DNA of 48,980 nucleotides from Thioalkalivibrio thiocyanoxidans ARh2 (GCF_000385215.1 NZ_ARQK01000039.1:1-48980); one strand, 5' to 3'; positions 25,186 through 34,394 are shown, counted from the stretch's first letter. Numbers and translations are program-made. The notes: generated from the sequence alone by a model not told the origin.

Positions 25186-25266
25186 CACGGAGCCGGGCGC
25201 CTTCAGAGACAGTAGCGCCGTCCATGATCCGAACACACGCCGATCGCCTGTCATCCGAGCCTATTG

Positions 25267-25824
25267 ATGAAACTGCAGCTTCACGAACCCGCCCCCGGCT
25301 TCCACCGCCCGATCGACTTCCTGCGGGCGTGTCATCGGCGAATCACGAACTGCCTCGACACGCTGGAGCGGCTGCCGACGCATATTGAGCAGCACGGGGC
25401 CGACGCCGAGGCCCAGTCCGCGGCGCGGCGGGTGCTGGCCTATTTCGAGCAAGCCGCCCCGCAACACCATGCCGATGAAGACGAAGACCTGTTCCCGATC
25501 CTTCATGCCTACCGCGACGATCCCGGGGCCCACCCGCAGCTGGGTGAATGGGTAGATCGCCTGAGTGCCGAGCACCCCCGCCTTGAGGCCGCCTGGGACA
25601 CCCTGGAACCGTCCCTCCAGGACATCGCGGCCGGGCGCGCGGACCTGCTGCAGGGCGCGGAAGAATGGGTCCGGCTCTACCGGGCGCACCTCGAACTGGA
25701 GGACAACGCGGTGCTGCCCCTGGCCGATCACCTGCTCAGCCCCGAGGAACGTACCCGGTTGGGCCGCTCCATGGCGCGCCGTCGGGGTATCCCGGATGCG
25801 TATGCGGAACAAGCCGATGAGTGA
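25267..25824 (+). CDS. Hemerythrin HHE-domain protein
   Basis: 185-residue single-domain protein with the His/Glu pattern of hemerythrin-like di-iron proteins: HRPIDFLRACHRRI, EQAAPQHHADEDEDLFP, LSAEHPRLE and YRAHLELEDNAVLP. Such proteins bind O2 or NO or protect iron-sulfur clusters. Start ATG 25267 is preferred over the adjacent TTG. It overlaps the next gene by 8 nt, so the two are translationally coupled. FNR-type palindrome lies 82 nt upstream. Confidence 0.88.
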   Translation: MKLQLHEPAPGFHRPIDFLRACHRRITNCLDTLERLPTHIEQHGADAEAQSAARRVLAYFEQAAPQHHADEDEDLFPILHAYRDDPGAHPQLGEWVDRLSAEHPRLEAAWDTLEPSLQDIAAGRADLLQGAEEWVRLYRAHLELEDNAVLPLADHLLSPEERTRLGRSMARRRGIPDAYAEQADE

Positions 25825-26515
25825 CTTCCTGCTGGACCTGCGGGGACTGGGCGACCACGCCCACACGCGCGCCTACTACACCCTCCGCGAGTTGCAGCCG
25901 GGCCAGGTCTTCGACGTCTGGCTGGATCAGGAGCCGCAATTGCTGATGGATGCGGTCAGCCTGCAACTGCGCCACGCCATCCACTGGCAGGTGCAGGAGA
26001 ACGGCCCGCCCCTGTGGAAGCTGCGCGTCCAGCGGCGCGAGGACGTCGCGCCCGTGGACCTTGTCGATCTGCTGCAGCGCGACCATCTGCGCATCGACCG
26101 GCTGTTCGCCAGCGCCCTGCACAAGGTCAATGCCGGCGATCTCGAAGGTGCGGCACCCGACTTCCAGGCCTATGTGGAAGGCCTGCGCCGGCACGTTCAT
26201 GTGGAGAACGAACTGATCGTCCCGACCCTGGCGGCTGCACGCGGGGCCAGCGGCCAGGACCCGGTCACGGTCATGCTGCGCGAGCATGACGAGATCCTGG
26301 AACAAACCGCGCTGCTGGAACACGAGTTCCAGGAAGGCGTCGAGGAGGCCTGGATGGTGGCCCCGTTCTTCGCCCTGATCTCCGGGGCCCTCGCCAAGCA
26401 CGAAAGCCGCGAGGAACAGAACGTCTTCCCGGACTGGGGACGCCGTCTGCGCAACGACCCCGAACTGGCGGCGGAGCTGCTTGCGAAGGCCAGCCGGCAT
26501 CTTGGGACTCGCTGA
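25817..26515 (+). CDS. DUF2249-hemerythrin fusion protein
   Basis: 232 residues. Residues about 1-75 form a DUF2249/SirA-like alpha-beta domain (LDLRGLGDHAHTRAYYTLRELQPGQ, LWKLRVQRRED). Residues about 85-230 are a hemerythrin HHE domain (LLQRDHLRIDRLF, LRRHVHVENELIVP, LREHDEILEQTALLEHE, ALAKHESREEQNVFP). The combination occurs in nitrogen-oxide gene neighbourhoods, which supports an NO- or O2-related role; the exact activity is unknown. ATG 25817-25819 overlaps the upstream stop by 8 nt. Second gene of the rightward unit. Confidence 0.85.
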   Translation: MSDFLLDLRGLGDHAHTRAYYTLRELQPGQVFDVWLDQEPQLLMDAVSLQLRHAIHWQVQENGPPLWKLRVQRREDVAPVDLVDLLQRDHLRIDRLFASALHKVNAGDLEGAAPDFQAYVEGLRRHVHVENELIVPTLAAARGASGQDPVTVMLREHDEILEQTALLEHEFQEGVEEAWMVAPFFALISGALAKHESREEQNVFPDWGRRLRNDPELAAELLAKASRHLGTR

Positions 26516-26583
26516 TCGCGGCAGGGGTCGGCAACGGGGAAGCGCTGTGTCAGGATAGCGCATCGCCCCAGCCCGGCCACGAT

Positions 26584-29328
26584 GTGACCCAAGCCCGCCT
26601 CGATACTGGCTCCCTCCGGCCCCTGAAGTGGTTCTGCGAGTGGCTCGCGGCATGGCCGGCCGGCGTGCTGGCCGCGGGCCTCCTGCTCCTTTGCAGCGCC
26701 AGCCTTCAGGCCGATGAACCATCGGAACCCCTGATCGTATCCCAGGACCATGCCTGGCCCCCCTTCGCCTTCGCCGGCAACGGCGGCGAGCCGCGGGGTT
26801 TGCTGGTCGACCTCTGGCAGGAACTCGCAGAGGAACTCGACCGCCCGGTGGAGTTCCGCCTGGTCGACTGGCCGCGGACTCTTGAACTGGTGCGCGACGG
26901 CGAGGCCGATATCCACGGCGGGTTGATCCAGTCACCCGAGCGCGAACAAACGCTGATCTTCAGCGACGTGCTGCTCCCCTTGCGGACCTTCGCCTTCGTG
27001 CGCACCGGCGCCCCCGTGGCCCGACTGGACGAACTCGCGGACGAACCGACAGGCGTGGTGGACGGCAGCTTCGAGCTCGAGTTCATGCAGCGCGAACATC
27101 CCGAACAGCCCCTGCAGATCTTCGACAACAACGAGCAGATGGTGCGCGCCGCAGTGGACGGCACCATCGATGTCTTTGTGGGCGACTACCCGGTCGCCAT
27201 GTATCTGCTGGACCGCCATGGCGAAGCAGGCATGTTCCACCCGCTCGAGCTGCTCTACGAGCAGCCCCTGCGCGCTGCTGTCGCCCCTGGTGACGAGGCA
27301 CTGCTGGACGAGATCAACGAGGCCATCGCTCGGCTGGACGACGAGTTGCTGCGCCAGATCACGCAGCGCTGGATTCATTCGGACACCATCGAGGTCATCC
27401 CGGCCTGGCTGACACCCACTGTCATTGGTGCGGCCCTGCTGGCCACGCTGCTGTACATGGCGCTGCTACTGCGCCAGCGGCGCACGCTGGAGACACGGGT
27501 GCGCCAGCGCACCACGGAACTCGAGGAGGAGCGCGAGCTGTTCCGCACCCTGACCGAACACGCCGCGGCAGGCGTATTCATCCTCCAGAATGACCGCTTC
27601 CAGACCGTCAATCCGGCCCTCTCGCGCATCCTTGGGCGTCCCGAATCCTGGCTGCTGACTCAGCCTTTCTATGAGGTTATCCACCCGGAACAACGCGACG
27701 CCATTACCCGACGGGCCCGCGACCGGATCGCGGGCAAGGAGGTACCGGATCACTACGAGATGAAGGTCATCACCGGCGAAGGCGAGACCCGCTGGGTGGA
27801 TCTAACTGCCGGCCGCGTGGAACTGCAAAACGGTCCGGCCAGTATCGGCACGATGTACGACATCACCGACCGACGGCTGCTGGAGGATCAGCTGCGTGCG
27901 AGCGAGGCCCAGTACCGTCAGCTGGTCGAGAACATCGGCGACATCATCTACACCCTCACGCCGGACGGCATCCTCTCCTATGTCTCCCCCCAATGGACGC
28001 GCGTGCTGGGTTATGCCGCCAGGGACGTGACCGGCACGCCCATTATCGACTACGTCCACCGCGACGACCGCGGCGAGTGCGGCCGCTTTCTGCAACGCAC
28101 CATCCGCTCGGAGAATGATGGCCAGGAAATCGAGTACCGCATCCGCCACCACAACGGGGAGTGGCGCTGGCACGTCTCCAGCGGCGCCCCGATCCGCGAC
28201 TCGAACGGCAGGATCACCGGATATGTGGGTGTGGCCCGGGACATCACCGATCGCCGCCGAATGCACGACGAGCTTCAGTATCAGGCGCGCTTCAACGCCA
28301 TGCTCGCGCGCCTGTCCTCGGACTTCGTGACCGCCAGCACCGATCTGATGGACCAACGTCTGGACGCCGCCCTGGCCGACATCGGGCGCTTTTTCGAGAG
28401 CGACCGCTGCTACCTGTTCGAGCTGTCACCGGACGGCGAACACATGGACAACACCCACGAGTGGTGCGCCCCCGGCGTGTTCTCGGTGATGAACCAGTTG
28501 CGCCACGTGGACCTCGTCAAGCTGCCCTGGTGGCGCACACGCATGCTGGAGGTGTTCGAACACCGCACACCGGTGATGATCGCCTCGGTGGACGACCTTC
28601 CCGAGGAGGCCGCCATCGAGCGCGAACTGTTCCGCCGGCAGGGGATCAGGACCCTGATCTGCGTGCCGATCCTGACCGGCCACCAGGTGACCGGCTTTCT
28701 CGGCATGGACATGCTCCGCCCCCGCACCTGGCGCGAGGACCAGACGGAGCTGCTACTGGTCCTGGGCAACGTGATCTCGGAGGCGCTTCAGCGCAACCAC
28801 CTGGAAGTCCAGCTGCGCGACCTGGGGATTACGGACCCGCTGACCGGTCTCTACAATCGACGCTACCTGATGGAACGCCTGCGCGAGCAGATCGAGGCCT
28901 GGCGCCGCCATGGCGACAACTTTGCCCTCGTCATACTGGACCTGGACCATTTCAAGGCACTCAACGACACCCATGGGCACCTGGCCGGCGACGAGGTCCT
29001 GCGCAATTTCTCCGATGTGCTGCGACGCGAGCACCGGGCCTTCGACATCGTCGCGCGCTTCGGTGGCGAGGAGTTTATCGTGGTACTCACCCACGTGGAT
29101 CACGAGGCCGCCACCATCGCGATCGAACGACTGCTGCAGGCCACCCGCGAACTCGACATACACTTCGAGGGCGAATCGCTGCCATTCACCGTCAGTGCCG
29201 GGCTGGCATGGTCCAAGGAGTGCGACCCCGCGCACCTGACACCCGAGGTATTGATCGATCTGGCCGACGAGCGCCTGTATCGCGCAAAGGAACAGGGACG
29301 CGACCGGCTCGTGGCCGGGGACGCTTGA
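26584..29328 (+). CDS. Diguanylate cyclase with SBP_bac_3, two PAS, GAF and GGDEF domains
   Basis: 914 residues: signal peptide or anchor (about 16-43), periplasmic amino-acid-binding-type domain (about 47-265), membrane helix (about 275-297), PAS (about 321-430), PAS with PAC (about 441-559), GAF (about 570-739) and GGDEF (about 749-909). The active site is GGEEF at 827-831, and the product-inhibition I-site RAFD sits five residues before it (818-821), so it should make cyclic-di-GMP and be feedback-inhibited. The periplasmic domain implies control by a small ligand. GTG 26584 is the only sensible start before the signal sequence. No EAL domain. Confidence 0.92.
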   Translation: MTQARLDTGSLRPLKWFCEWLAAWPAGVLAAGLLLLCSASLQADEPSEPLIVSQDHAWPPFAFAGNGGEPRGLLVDLWQELAEELDRPVEFRLVDWPRTLELVRDGEADIHGGLIQSPEREQTLIFSDVLLPLRTFAFVRTGAPVARLDELADEPTGVVDGSFELEFMQREHPEQPLQIFDNNEQMVRAAVDGTIDVFVGDYPVAMYLLDRHGEAGMFHPLELLYEQPLRAAVAPGDEALLDEINEAIARLDDELLRQITQRWIHSDTIEVIPAWLTPTVIGAALLATLLYMALLLRQRRTLETRVRQRTTELEEERELFRTLTEHAAAGVFILQNDRFQTVNPALSRILGRPESWLLTQPFYEVIHPEQRDAITRRARDRIAGKEVPDHYEMKVITGEGETRWVDLTAGRVELQNGPASIGTMYDITDRRLLEDQLRASEAQYRQLVENIGDIIYTLTPDGILSYVSPQWTRVLGYAARDVTGTPIIDYVHRDDRGECGRFLQRTIRSENDGQEIEYRIRHHNGEWRWHVSSGAPIRDSNGRITGYVGVARDITDRRRMHDELQYQARFNAMLARLSSDFVTASTDLMDQRLDAALADIGRFFESDRCYLFELSPDGEHMDNTHEWCAPGVFSVMNQLRHVDLVKLPWWRTRMLEVFEHRTPVMIASVDDLPEEAAIERELFRRQGIRTLICVPILTGHQVTGFLGMDMLRPRTWREDQTELLLVLGNVISEALQRNHLEVQLRDLGITDPLTGLYNRRYLMERLREQIEAWRRHGDNFALVILDLDHFKALNDTHGHLAGDEVLRNFSDVLRREHRAFDIVARFGGEEFIVVLTHVDHEAATIAIERLLQATRELDIHFEGESLPFTVSAGLAWSKECDPAHLTPEVLIDLADERLYRAKEQGRDRLVAGDA

Positions 29329-29982
29329 TCACTGGCTCGCCACACGCCCCGGGCAGACGTCGCTCAGGGGACAGTCCTGGCAGACGGGCTTGGGTCGGCA
29401 GCGCTGCTTGCCGTGTTCCACGATCAGGGCATGCAGATCATTGAAGGCCTGCGCATCCGGCCCCAGTTCCGACTCCACCCAGGCCCGCAGGTCGTCGTAG
29501 GCGCCGCGGGCATGCGGCAGGCCCAGCCGTTCGAACAGCCGCCGGGTATAGGCATCAACCACGAACACCGGCCGTTCGAACGCATACAGCACGATGTCGT
29601 CCGCCGTCTCCGGCCCGACCCCCTTCACACCCAGAAGGGCCGAGCGCAGGGCCTCGGTCTCCATGCGGGCCAGGGCTTCCACCCCGCCCTGCTGTTCCAG
29701 AAAGCGCAGCAGGTGCCGCAGGCGCTCGGCCTTCACGTTGAAGTAGCCGCTCGGGCGGATGTGCTCGGCCAGCGTCTCGTGCGGGAGCTCCAACAGGGAC
29801 TCCGGGTCCAGCACATCGGCCGCGCGCAGATTGGCGATTGCGCGTTCGACATTGGTCCAGCTGGTGTTCTGCGTGAGCACCGCGCCCACCATGACCTCGA
29901 ACGCCGACTCCGCCGGCCACCACTGCAGGTCGCCGTAGGCGCCCTGCAGGCGCTGCCGGACCTCGGACACCCGCAACGCCAT
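29329..29982 (-). CDS. HhH-GPD DNA glycosylase with iron-sulfur cluster (endonuclease III-like)
   Basis: 217 residues. The HhH motif reads LLGVKGVGPETADDIVLYA and the catalytic Asp is in VVDAYTRRLFERLG, but the Lys of true Nth (GRKTA) is replaced by Glu (GPETA), which suggests a monofunctional glycosylase like the MagIII/Nth-related group acting on alkylated or damaged bases. A C-terminal cluster loop is present as C-x5-C-x2-C-x5-C. It is distinct from the nth gene at 12698. The start ATG overlaps the rluB stop by 1 nt (TGATG). Confidence 0.85.
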   Translation of the reverse strand: MALRVSEVRQRLQGAYGDLQWWPAESAFEVMVGAVLTQNTSWTNVERAIANLRAADVLDPESLLELPHETLAEHIRPSGYFNVKAERLRHLLRFLEQQGGVEALARMETEALRSALLGVKGVGPETADDIVLYAFERPVFVVDAYTRRLFERLGLPHARGAYDDLRAWVESELGPDAQAFNDLHALIVEHGKQRCRPKPVCQDCPLSDVCPGRVASQ

Positions 29983-30938
29983 CAGGAACGCGCCCGACCA
30001 CCCGGCTTGCGCGGCCCGCCCTTGCGCCCGGAACGCCCCGGCCCCGAACGTCCGGTCTTGCCGCCCTTGCCGGGGCCGCTCCCCGGCTTGGTGGAGGTCC
30101 AGCGATCCGCTTCGCGTACGCGCCCCCCCGACTTGGCCCGCTTGCCGCGCGCGGGCCGGGTGTTGCGGCCCGGCCCGCGGCGCCGCCCCCGCTCGCGAAT
30201 GGACTCCGGCACGGGCAACTCGACCGCCTCGTACAGGGCCTCGACCTCGCGCACCTCCAGATCTCGCGAAGCGCCCGTCTTCAGACCACGCCCGAGCACC
30301 ACCGGCCCGTAGCGCACCCGGATCAGTCGGCTGACGGTCACCCCGACCGCATCCCACAGGCGGCGCACCAGGCGGTTGCGGCCTTCGCTGACCACGACAT
30401 GAAACCAGTGGTTGGCGCCGTCGCCGCCGCGCTCTTCCAGGACATCGAAGCGCGCGGGACCATCCTCCAGCTCGACCCCTTCCAGCAGCATGCGCCGCGT
30501 ATCGTCGGGGACCTCGCCCAGCACCCGCACCGCATACTCGCGCTCCAGCGAGTGGCTGGGGTGCATCAGGCGATTGGCCAGTTCGCCATCGGTGGTGAAA
30601 AGCAAAAGACCCGAGGTGTTCAGGTCGAGACGCCCGACCGCCACCCAGCGCTGCCCCTTCAGGCGCGGCAGGCTGGCGAACACCGGCTTGCGGCCCTCGG
30701 GGTCGCTGCGACTGCAGATCTCGCCGACCGGCTTGTGATACACGAGCCAGCGATGGGCATGCTCCGCCATGTGGATCACGCGCCCGCGCACGCGGATCAC
30801 GTCATTCGGCCCGACCTGGTCGCCCAGCTTGGCCGTGCGCTGGTTGACCTTCACCTCTCCGCGCTCGATCCAGCCCTCGATCTCGCGCCGCGAACCGAGG
30901 CCGCGCGCCGCCAGGACCTTTTGTACCCGCTCCGACAT
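29982..30938 (-). CDS. rluB: 23S rRNA pseudouridine synthase, RsuA family (RluB-type)
   Basis: 318 residues: S4 RNA-binding domain at 1-60 (RVQKVLAARGLGSRREIEGWIERGEVKVN), then the RsuA/RluB/E/F catalytic core with the catalytic Asp in GRLDLNTSGLLLFTTDGELAN. It isomerises a uridine in 23S rRNA (U2605 in E. coli for RluB). The last 80 residues are a Gly/Arg/Lys-rich disordered tail, longer than most. ATG 30936-30938 with GCAGGA just upstream; an upstream in-frame segment is discarded. Divergent from moaB. Confidence 0.9.
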   Translation of the reverse strand: MSERVQKVLAARGLGSRREIEGWIERGEVKVNQRTAKLGDQVGPNDVIRVRGRVIHMAEHAHRWLVYHKPVGEICSRSDPEGRKPVFASLPRLKGQRWVAVGRLDLNTSGLLLFTTDGELANRLMHPSHSLEREYAVRVLGEVPDDTRRMLLEGVELEDGPARFDVLEERGGDGANHWFHVVVSEGRNRLVRRLWDAVGVTVSRLIRVRYGPVVLGRGLKTGASRDLEVREVEALYEAVELPVPESIRERGRRRGPGRNTRPARGKRAKSGGRVREADRWTSTKPGSGPGKGGKTGRSGPGRSGRKGGPRKPGGRARS

Positions 30939-31036
30939 TCCTGCTGACTCCAGACGTCTCGACCCGGCCGCATTGCCGCGACCGGACCCGCATTCATTAT
31001 GATGGGCGCTCACGATACACCAACAGGACGTTGCCC

Positions 31037-31573
31037 ATGACCGCCCAGAGCCCGGAAACCACCCCCGTCCAGACCCCGCTGAACATCGCCGTCCTCACGG
31101 TATCGGACAGCCGAACGCTGGCCGAGGACCGCTCCGGCGATGCCCTGGTGGAGCGACTGGAGGGCGCAGGGCACCGGCTGGCCGAGCGCCGCGTGGTCCG
31201 GGACGACATCTACGCGATCCGCGCCGAACTCTCCCGCTGGATTGCCGACCCGGAGATCGACGCGGTGCTGACCACCGGCGGCACCGGCATCACCGGCCGC
31301 GACGGCACCCCGGAGGCCGCCTCGGTGCTGCTGGACAAGACCATCGAGGGCTTCGGCGAGCTGTTCCGCATGCTGTCCTATGAAGAGATCGGTACCTCCA
31401 GCCTGCAGTCCCGCGCCCTGTCGGGCGTGGCCAACGGCACTTATGTCTTCGTGCTGCCCGGCTCCACCGGCGCCTGCCGCACCGCCTGGGACCGCATCAT
31501 CCAGGCCCAACTGGACGACCGCACCATGCCCTGCAACCTGACCATGCTGATGCCGCGCCTGAAGGAGTCCTGA
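31037..31573 (+). CDS. moaB: Molybdenum cofactor biosynthesis protein B
   Basis: 178-residue MoaB/MogA-type protein of the MPT adenylyltransferase fold: [62 protein letters not shown] and [15 protein letters not shown]. It acts in molybdopterin maturation, or is a MoaB paralogue with reduced activity. AGGACG lies 8 nt before ATG 31037. TATGAT at about 30999-31004 is a possible -10. No other moa gene is in the window. Confidence 0.92.
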   Translation: MTAQSPETTPVQTPLNIAVLTVSDSRTLAEDRSGDALVERLEGAGHRLAERRVVRDDIYAIRAELSRWIADPEIDAVLTTGGTGITGRDGTPEAASVLLDKTIEGFGELFRMLSYEEIGTSSLQSRALSGVANGTYVFVLPGSTGACRTAWDRIIQAQLDDRTMPCNLTMLMPRLKES

Positions 31574-31595
31574 GCCACGGCTGGGACGCCAGCGG

Positions 31596-33380
31596 TTACT
31601 GGTCCACGTGGGTCTGCAGCCAGTATTCGAGCAGGGCCGCGTGCCAGAGCTTGGAGCCCTGGATGCGGGTGAAGTACTGGTCCGGGGCGTCCAGCAGCTT
31701 GTCGATGTAGGCCGGCTGGTACAGCCCGCGCTCGCGGGAGGCGCGCGCGGTGAGGATGTCGCGCATAAACTCGAGGAAATCGCCGCGCACGTACTTCAGG
31801 GCCGGCACCGGGAAGTACCCCTTGGGCCGGTCCAGCACGGCGTCCGGCAGGCGGCCGCGGGCGATGCGGCGCAGCACGTCCTTGCCTCCGTCACCGAGCT
31901 TCAGGTGCGGCGGCATCGCGGCGGCGGTCTCCACCAGTTCGTGATCCAGGAACGGGACCCGTGCCTCCAGGCCGAAGGCCATGGTCATGTTGTCCACGCG
32001 CTTGACCGGGTCGTCCACGATCAGCGTGGTCACATCCAGCGCCAGCACCGCGTCGATGAAGGAATCGGCACGGTCGGTCTCGAGCTCGGCGAACTGCTCG
32101 CGCAGCCAGTCGCCGGTGACGTCGTTCGCCGGCGGGTGGCGCAGCATCTCGGCCATCTCGGGGTGGTCGCGGTCGAAGTAGTGGCGGCGGAAACGTTCGA
32201 CCCAGTCGCCGTGGCGGTCCTCGGCCATCTGCGGGTACCAGAAGTAGCCGCCGAACACCTCGTCCGCGCCCTGGCCGGACTGCACCACCTTCACATGCTG
32301 CGAGACCTGCTCCGAGAGCAGGTAGAAGGCCACCGCGTCCTGGCCGAACATCGGCTCGGCCATCGCTCCTACCGCCTCCGGCAGCCGGGCCAGCACCTGA
32401 TCGTTGGGGATCAGGGTCGCCTGGTGGTCGGTGGCGTAGCGCTCGGCGACCGGATCGGAGTACTCGAACTCCGATCCCTTCTCCTCCGGCTGGTCCTCGA
32501 AACCGACGGTGAAGGTGCGCAGGTCCTGCGCCCCCTCCTCCATCGCCAGCGCGACCAGCAGCGAGGAATCCAGCCCGCCGGAGAGCAGCACGCCCACCGG
32601 CACGTCGGCCACCTCCAGGCGCTTGCGCACCGCGCTGCGCAGATCGTGCTCGATACGCTCCTGCCACTCGGCGTCGGACACGGCCTCGTCCGGGCGGTGG
32701 GCATACAGTGTCCAGTAACGGTGCAACCGCTCCTGGCCGCGCGCATCGATGCTCAGGTAATGCCCCGGCTCCAGCTTGCGGATGCCGCGCAGCACGGTGC
32801 GCGGCGCGGGCACCACCGCGTGCAGCGAGAACAGCATGTGCAGCGCCTCGGCATCCAGCTCGGTGTCCACGTCGCCCGCCGCCAGCAGCGCCTGGGTATT
32901 CGAGGCGAAGCGGATGCCGTCGCCGCTGCGCGCCAGGTACAGCGGCTTGATGCCCATGCGGTCGCGCGCCAGCAGCAGGCGCTGGGCATGGCCGTCATAC
33001 AGTGCAAAGGCGAACATGCCGTGCAGCCGGGCGACGATGCCCTCGCCCCACTCGGCGTAGCCGCGCAGGATGACCTCGGTATCGCCGGTGGAGAAGAAGC
33101 GGTGGCCGCGGCCCTCCAGCTCCGTGCGCAACGCGCGGAAGTTGTAGATCGCGCCGTTGAACACCAGCGCGAGCCCCGTCTCCGGGTCGAACATCGGCTG
33201 ATGCGCGCGCTGCGACAGGTCCAGGATCGACAGACGCCGGTGCCCCAGGGCGACCCGCCCGGAGGCCCACAGCCCGTCGGCATCCGGCCCGCGCCGTTCC
33301 AGGCAGGGCAGCATGCGCGCCACGGCCTCGCCGCTGGCGCGCCGTTCACCCCAGACGAATTCTCCCGCGATCCCGCACAT
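31596..33380 (-). CDS. asnO: AsnO-type amidotransferase (N-acetylglutaminylglutamine amide synthesis)
   Basis: 594 residues: class II glutamine amidotransferase domain with catalytic Cys2 (MCGIAGEF) and an asparagine-synthetase domain with the PP-loop SGGLDSSLLVAL. The region EPMFGQDAVAFYLLSEQVSQHV and VVQSGQGADEVFGGYFWYP resembles the AsnO-type enzymes that amidate N-acetylglutaminylglutamine to make the osmolyte NAGGN, rather than housekeeping AsnB. The usual partner acetyltransferase/ATP-grasp gene is not adjacent. Reads leftward, 90 nt after the LysR gene; a dispersed palindrome lies in that gap. Plain asparagine synthetase is the alternative. Confidence 0.8.
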   Translation of the reverse strand: MCGIAGEFVWGERRASGEAVARMLPCLERRGPDADGLWASGRVALGHRRLSILDLSQRAHQPMFDPETGLALVFNGAIYNFRALRTELEGRGHRFFSTGDTEVILRGYAEWGEGIVARLHGMFAFALYDGHAQRLLLARDRMGIKPLYLARSGDGIRFASNTQALLAAGDVDTELDAEALHMLFSLHAVVPAPRTVLRGIRKLEPGHYLSIDARGQERLHRYWTLYAHRPDEAVSDAEWQERIEHDLRSAVRKRLEVADVPVGVLLSGGLDSSLLVALAMEEGAQDLRTFTVGFEDQPEEKGSEFEYSDPVAERYATDHQATLIPNDQVLARLPEAVGAMAEPMFGQDAVAFYLLSEQVSQHVKVVQSGQGADEVFGGYFWYPQMAEDRHGDWVERFRRHYFDRDHPEMAEMLRHPPANDVTGDWLREQFAELETDRADSFIDAVLALDVTTLIVDDPVKRVDNMTMAFGLEARVPFLDHELVETAAAMPPHLKLGDGGKDVLRRIARGRLPDAVLDRPKGYFPVPALKYVRGDFLEFMRDILTARASRERGLYQPAYIDKLLDAPDQYFTRIQGSKLWHAALLEYWLQTHVDQ

Positions 33381-33415
33381 CGATTCTTTCCTTGCTGGTT
33401 GGGTGGCTTGGGTTT

Positions 33416-33477
33416 GGAGCCGGCCTGTCCCTGCCCGGCGCGGGCAGGGGCTTCGCCTGCAAGCAGGCTCCTACCGT
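33416..33477. repeat. REP-like palindromic repeat between asnO and the LysR gene
   Basis: Two nested hairpins: CCCTGCCCG with CGGGCAGGG (33429-33437 and 33441-33449, loop GCG) and GCCTGC with GCAGGC (33455-33460 and 33463-33468), flanked by GGAGCC and GGCTCC. The reverse complement begins GTAGGAGCCTGCTTGCAGGC, a common form of short genome-dispersed palindromes in gammaproteobacteria. Confidence 0.6.
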
Positions 33478-34394
33478 TCAGAGGGCTCTGACGAGCTTCC
33501 GCCAAAGGCGGCCTCCAGGGCCTCCATCAGGGCCTGGCTGGCGGCCCCGGCGCGGTCGCGATCCGCGTGCGCCATGTAGAACGGCACCTCGTGTCGCGTG
33601 CCCGCCTCCAGGTTCAGTTCGACCAGTCGCCCCTGCGCAAGATCCTCCGCGATGCGATCCAGCGGCAGCCAGGCGAAGCCGATCCCGGAGCACAGAATTT
33701 CGCGCGCGGTACCCATGTGCGAGACGGTCCAGCGCTGGTCGGCGTCGACCCAGCCCCCCTCCCCGGCCTGCTGTTCGCCGGAATCACGAACCACGATCTG
33801 GCGCTGGGCCTGCAGGTCCCGCCGCGTCAGCCCTGGGCGACCCGCTAGCGGGTGTTCCGGATGTGCCACGCAGACCATGACCTGGTCCGCCAGCCAGGTA
33901 CCCAGATAGCCACCCGGCAGTTCCGGCGCGATCAGGATATCCACCCGGCCTTCACGCAGGAGTTCCGGTCCACCAGTCAGGACGACCTCCTCCAGCTGGA
34001 CACGGGTCGACGGATAGGCACGGGAAAAGCGCTCCAGCGCCTGGATCACCGGTTCCCGCGGCAGGATCTGATCCACCGCCAGCCGGACCTCGGACTCCAC
34101 GCCGGCCGCGAGCGCGCCGGCCAGGGCCTCGATCTCGGCCGCCTCCTCCAGCAGGTGCTCGGCACGGCGCAGCAGCGCCTCGCCCGCCGGGGTCAGGACC
34201 GCCTTGCGGCCCTGCACCTCGAAAACCTCGACACCCAGGCGCTCCTCCAGCTTCTGCACCGCATGGTTCACGCTGGAGGGGCTCTTGTGTACCTGTTCCG
34301 CGGCACGGGCAAAACCACCGGCGGCCACCACCGCCTGCAGCATGCGCCACTGTTCCAGGGAGACGCGGATCAATGGACCCGCCTGCGTCGACAC
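33471..34394 (-). CDS. LysR-type transcriptional regulator
   Basis: 307 residues: N-terminal winged helix-turn-helix (WRMLQAVVAAGGFARAAEQVHKSPSSVNHAVQKLEERLGV) and a periplasmic-binding-type effector domain ending in a Glu/Ser-rich tail. It would regulate a nearby or distant operon in response to a small ligand; target unknown. The start is uncertain: GTG 34392-34394 gives a 10-residue leader, while TTG about 7 codons later begins directly at the HTH. Same strand as and upstream of asnO. The C-terminus overlaps the REP-like repeat. Confidence 0.85.
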   Translation of the reverse strand: MSTQAGPLIRVSLEQWRMLQAVVAAGGFARAAEQVHKSPSSVNHAVQKLEERLGVEVFEVQGRKAVLTPAGEALLRRAEHLLEEAAEIEALAGALAAGVESEVRLAVDQILPREPVIQALERFSRAYPSTRVQLEEVVLTGGPELLREGRVDILIAPELPGGYLGTWLADQVMVCVAHPEHPLAGRPGLTRRDLQAQRQIVVRDSGEQQAGEGGWVDADQRWTVSHMGTAREILCSGIGFAWLPLDRIAEDLAQGRLVELNLEAGTRHEVPFYMAHADRDRAGAASQALMEALEAAFGGSSSEPSER

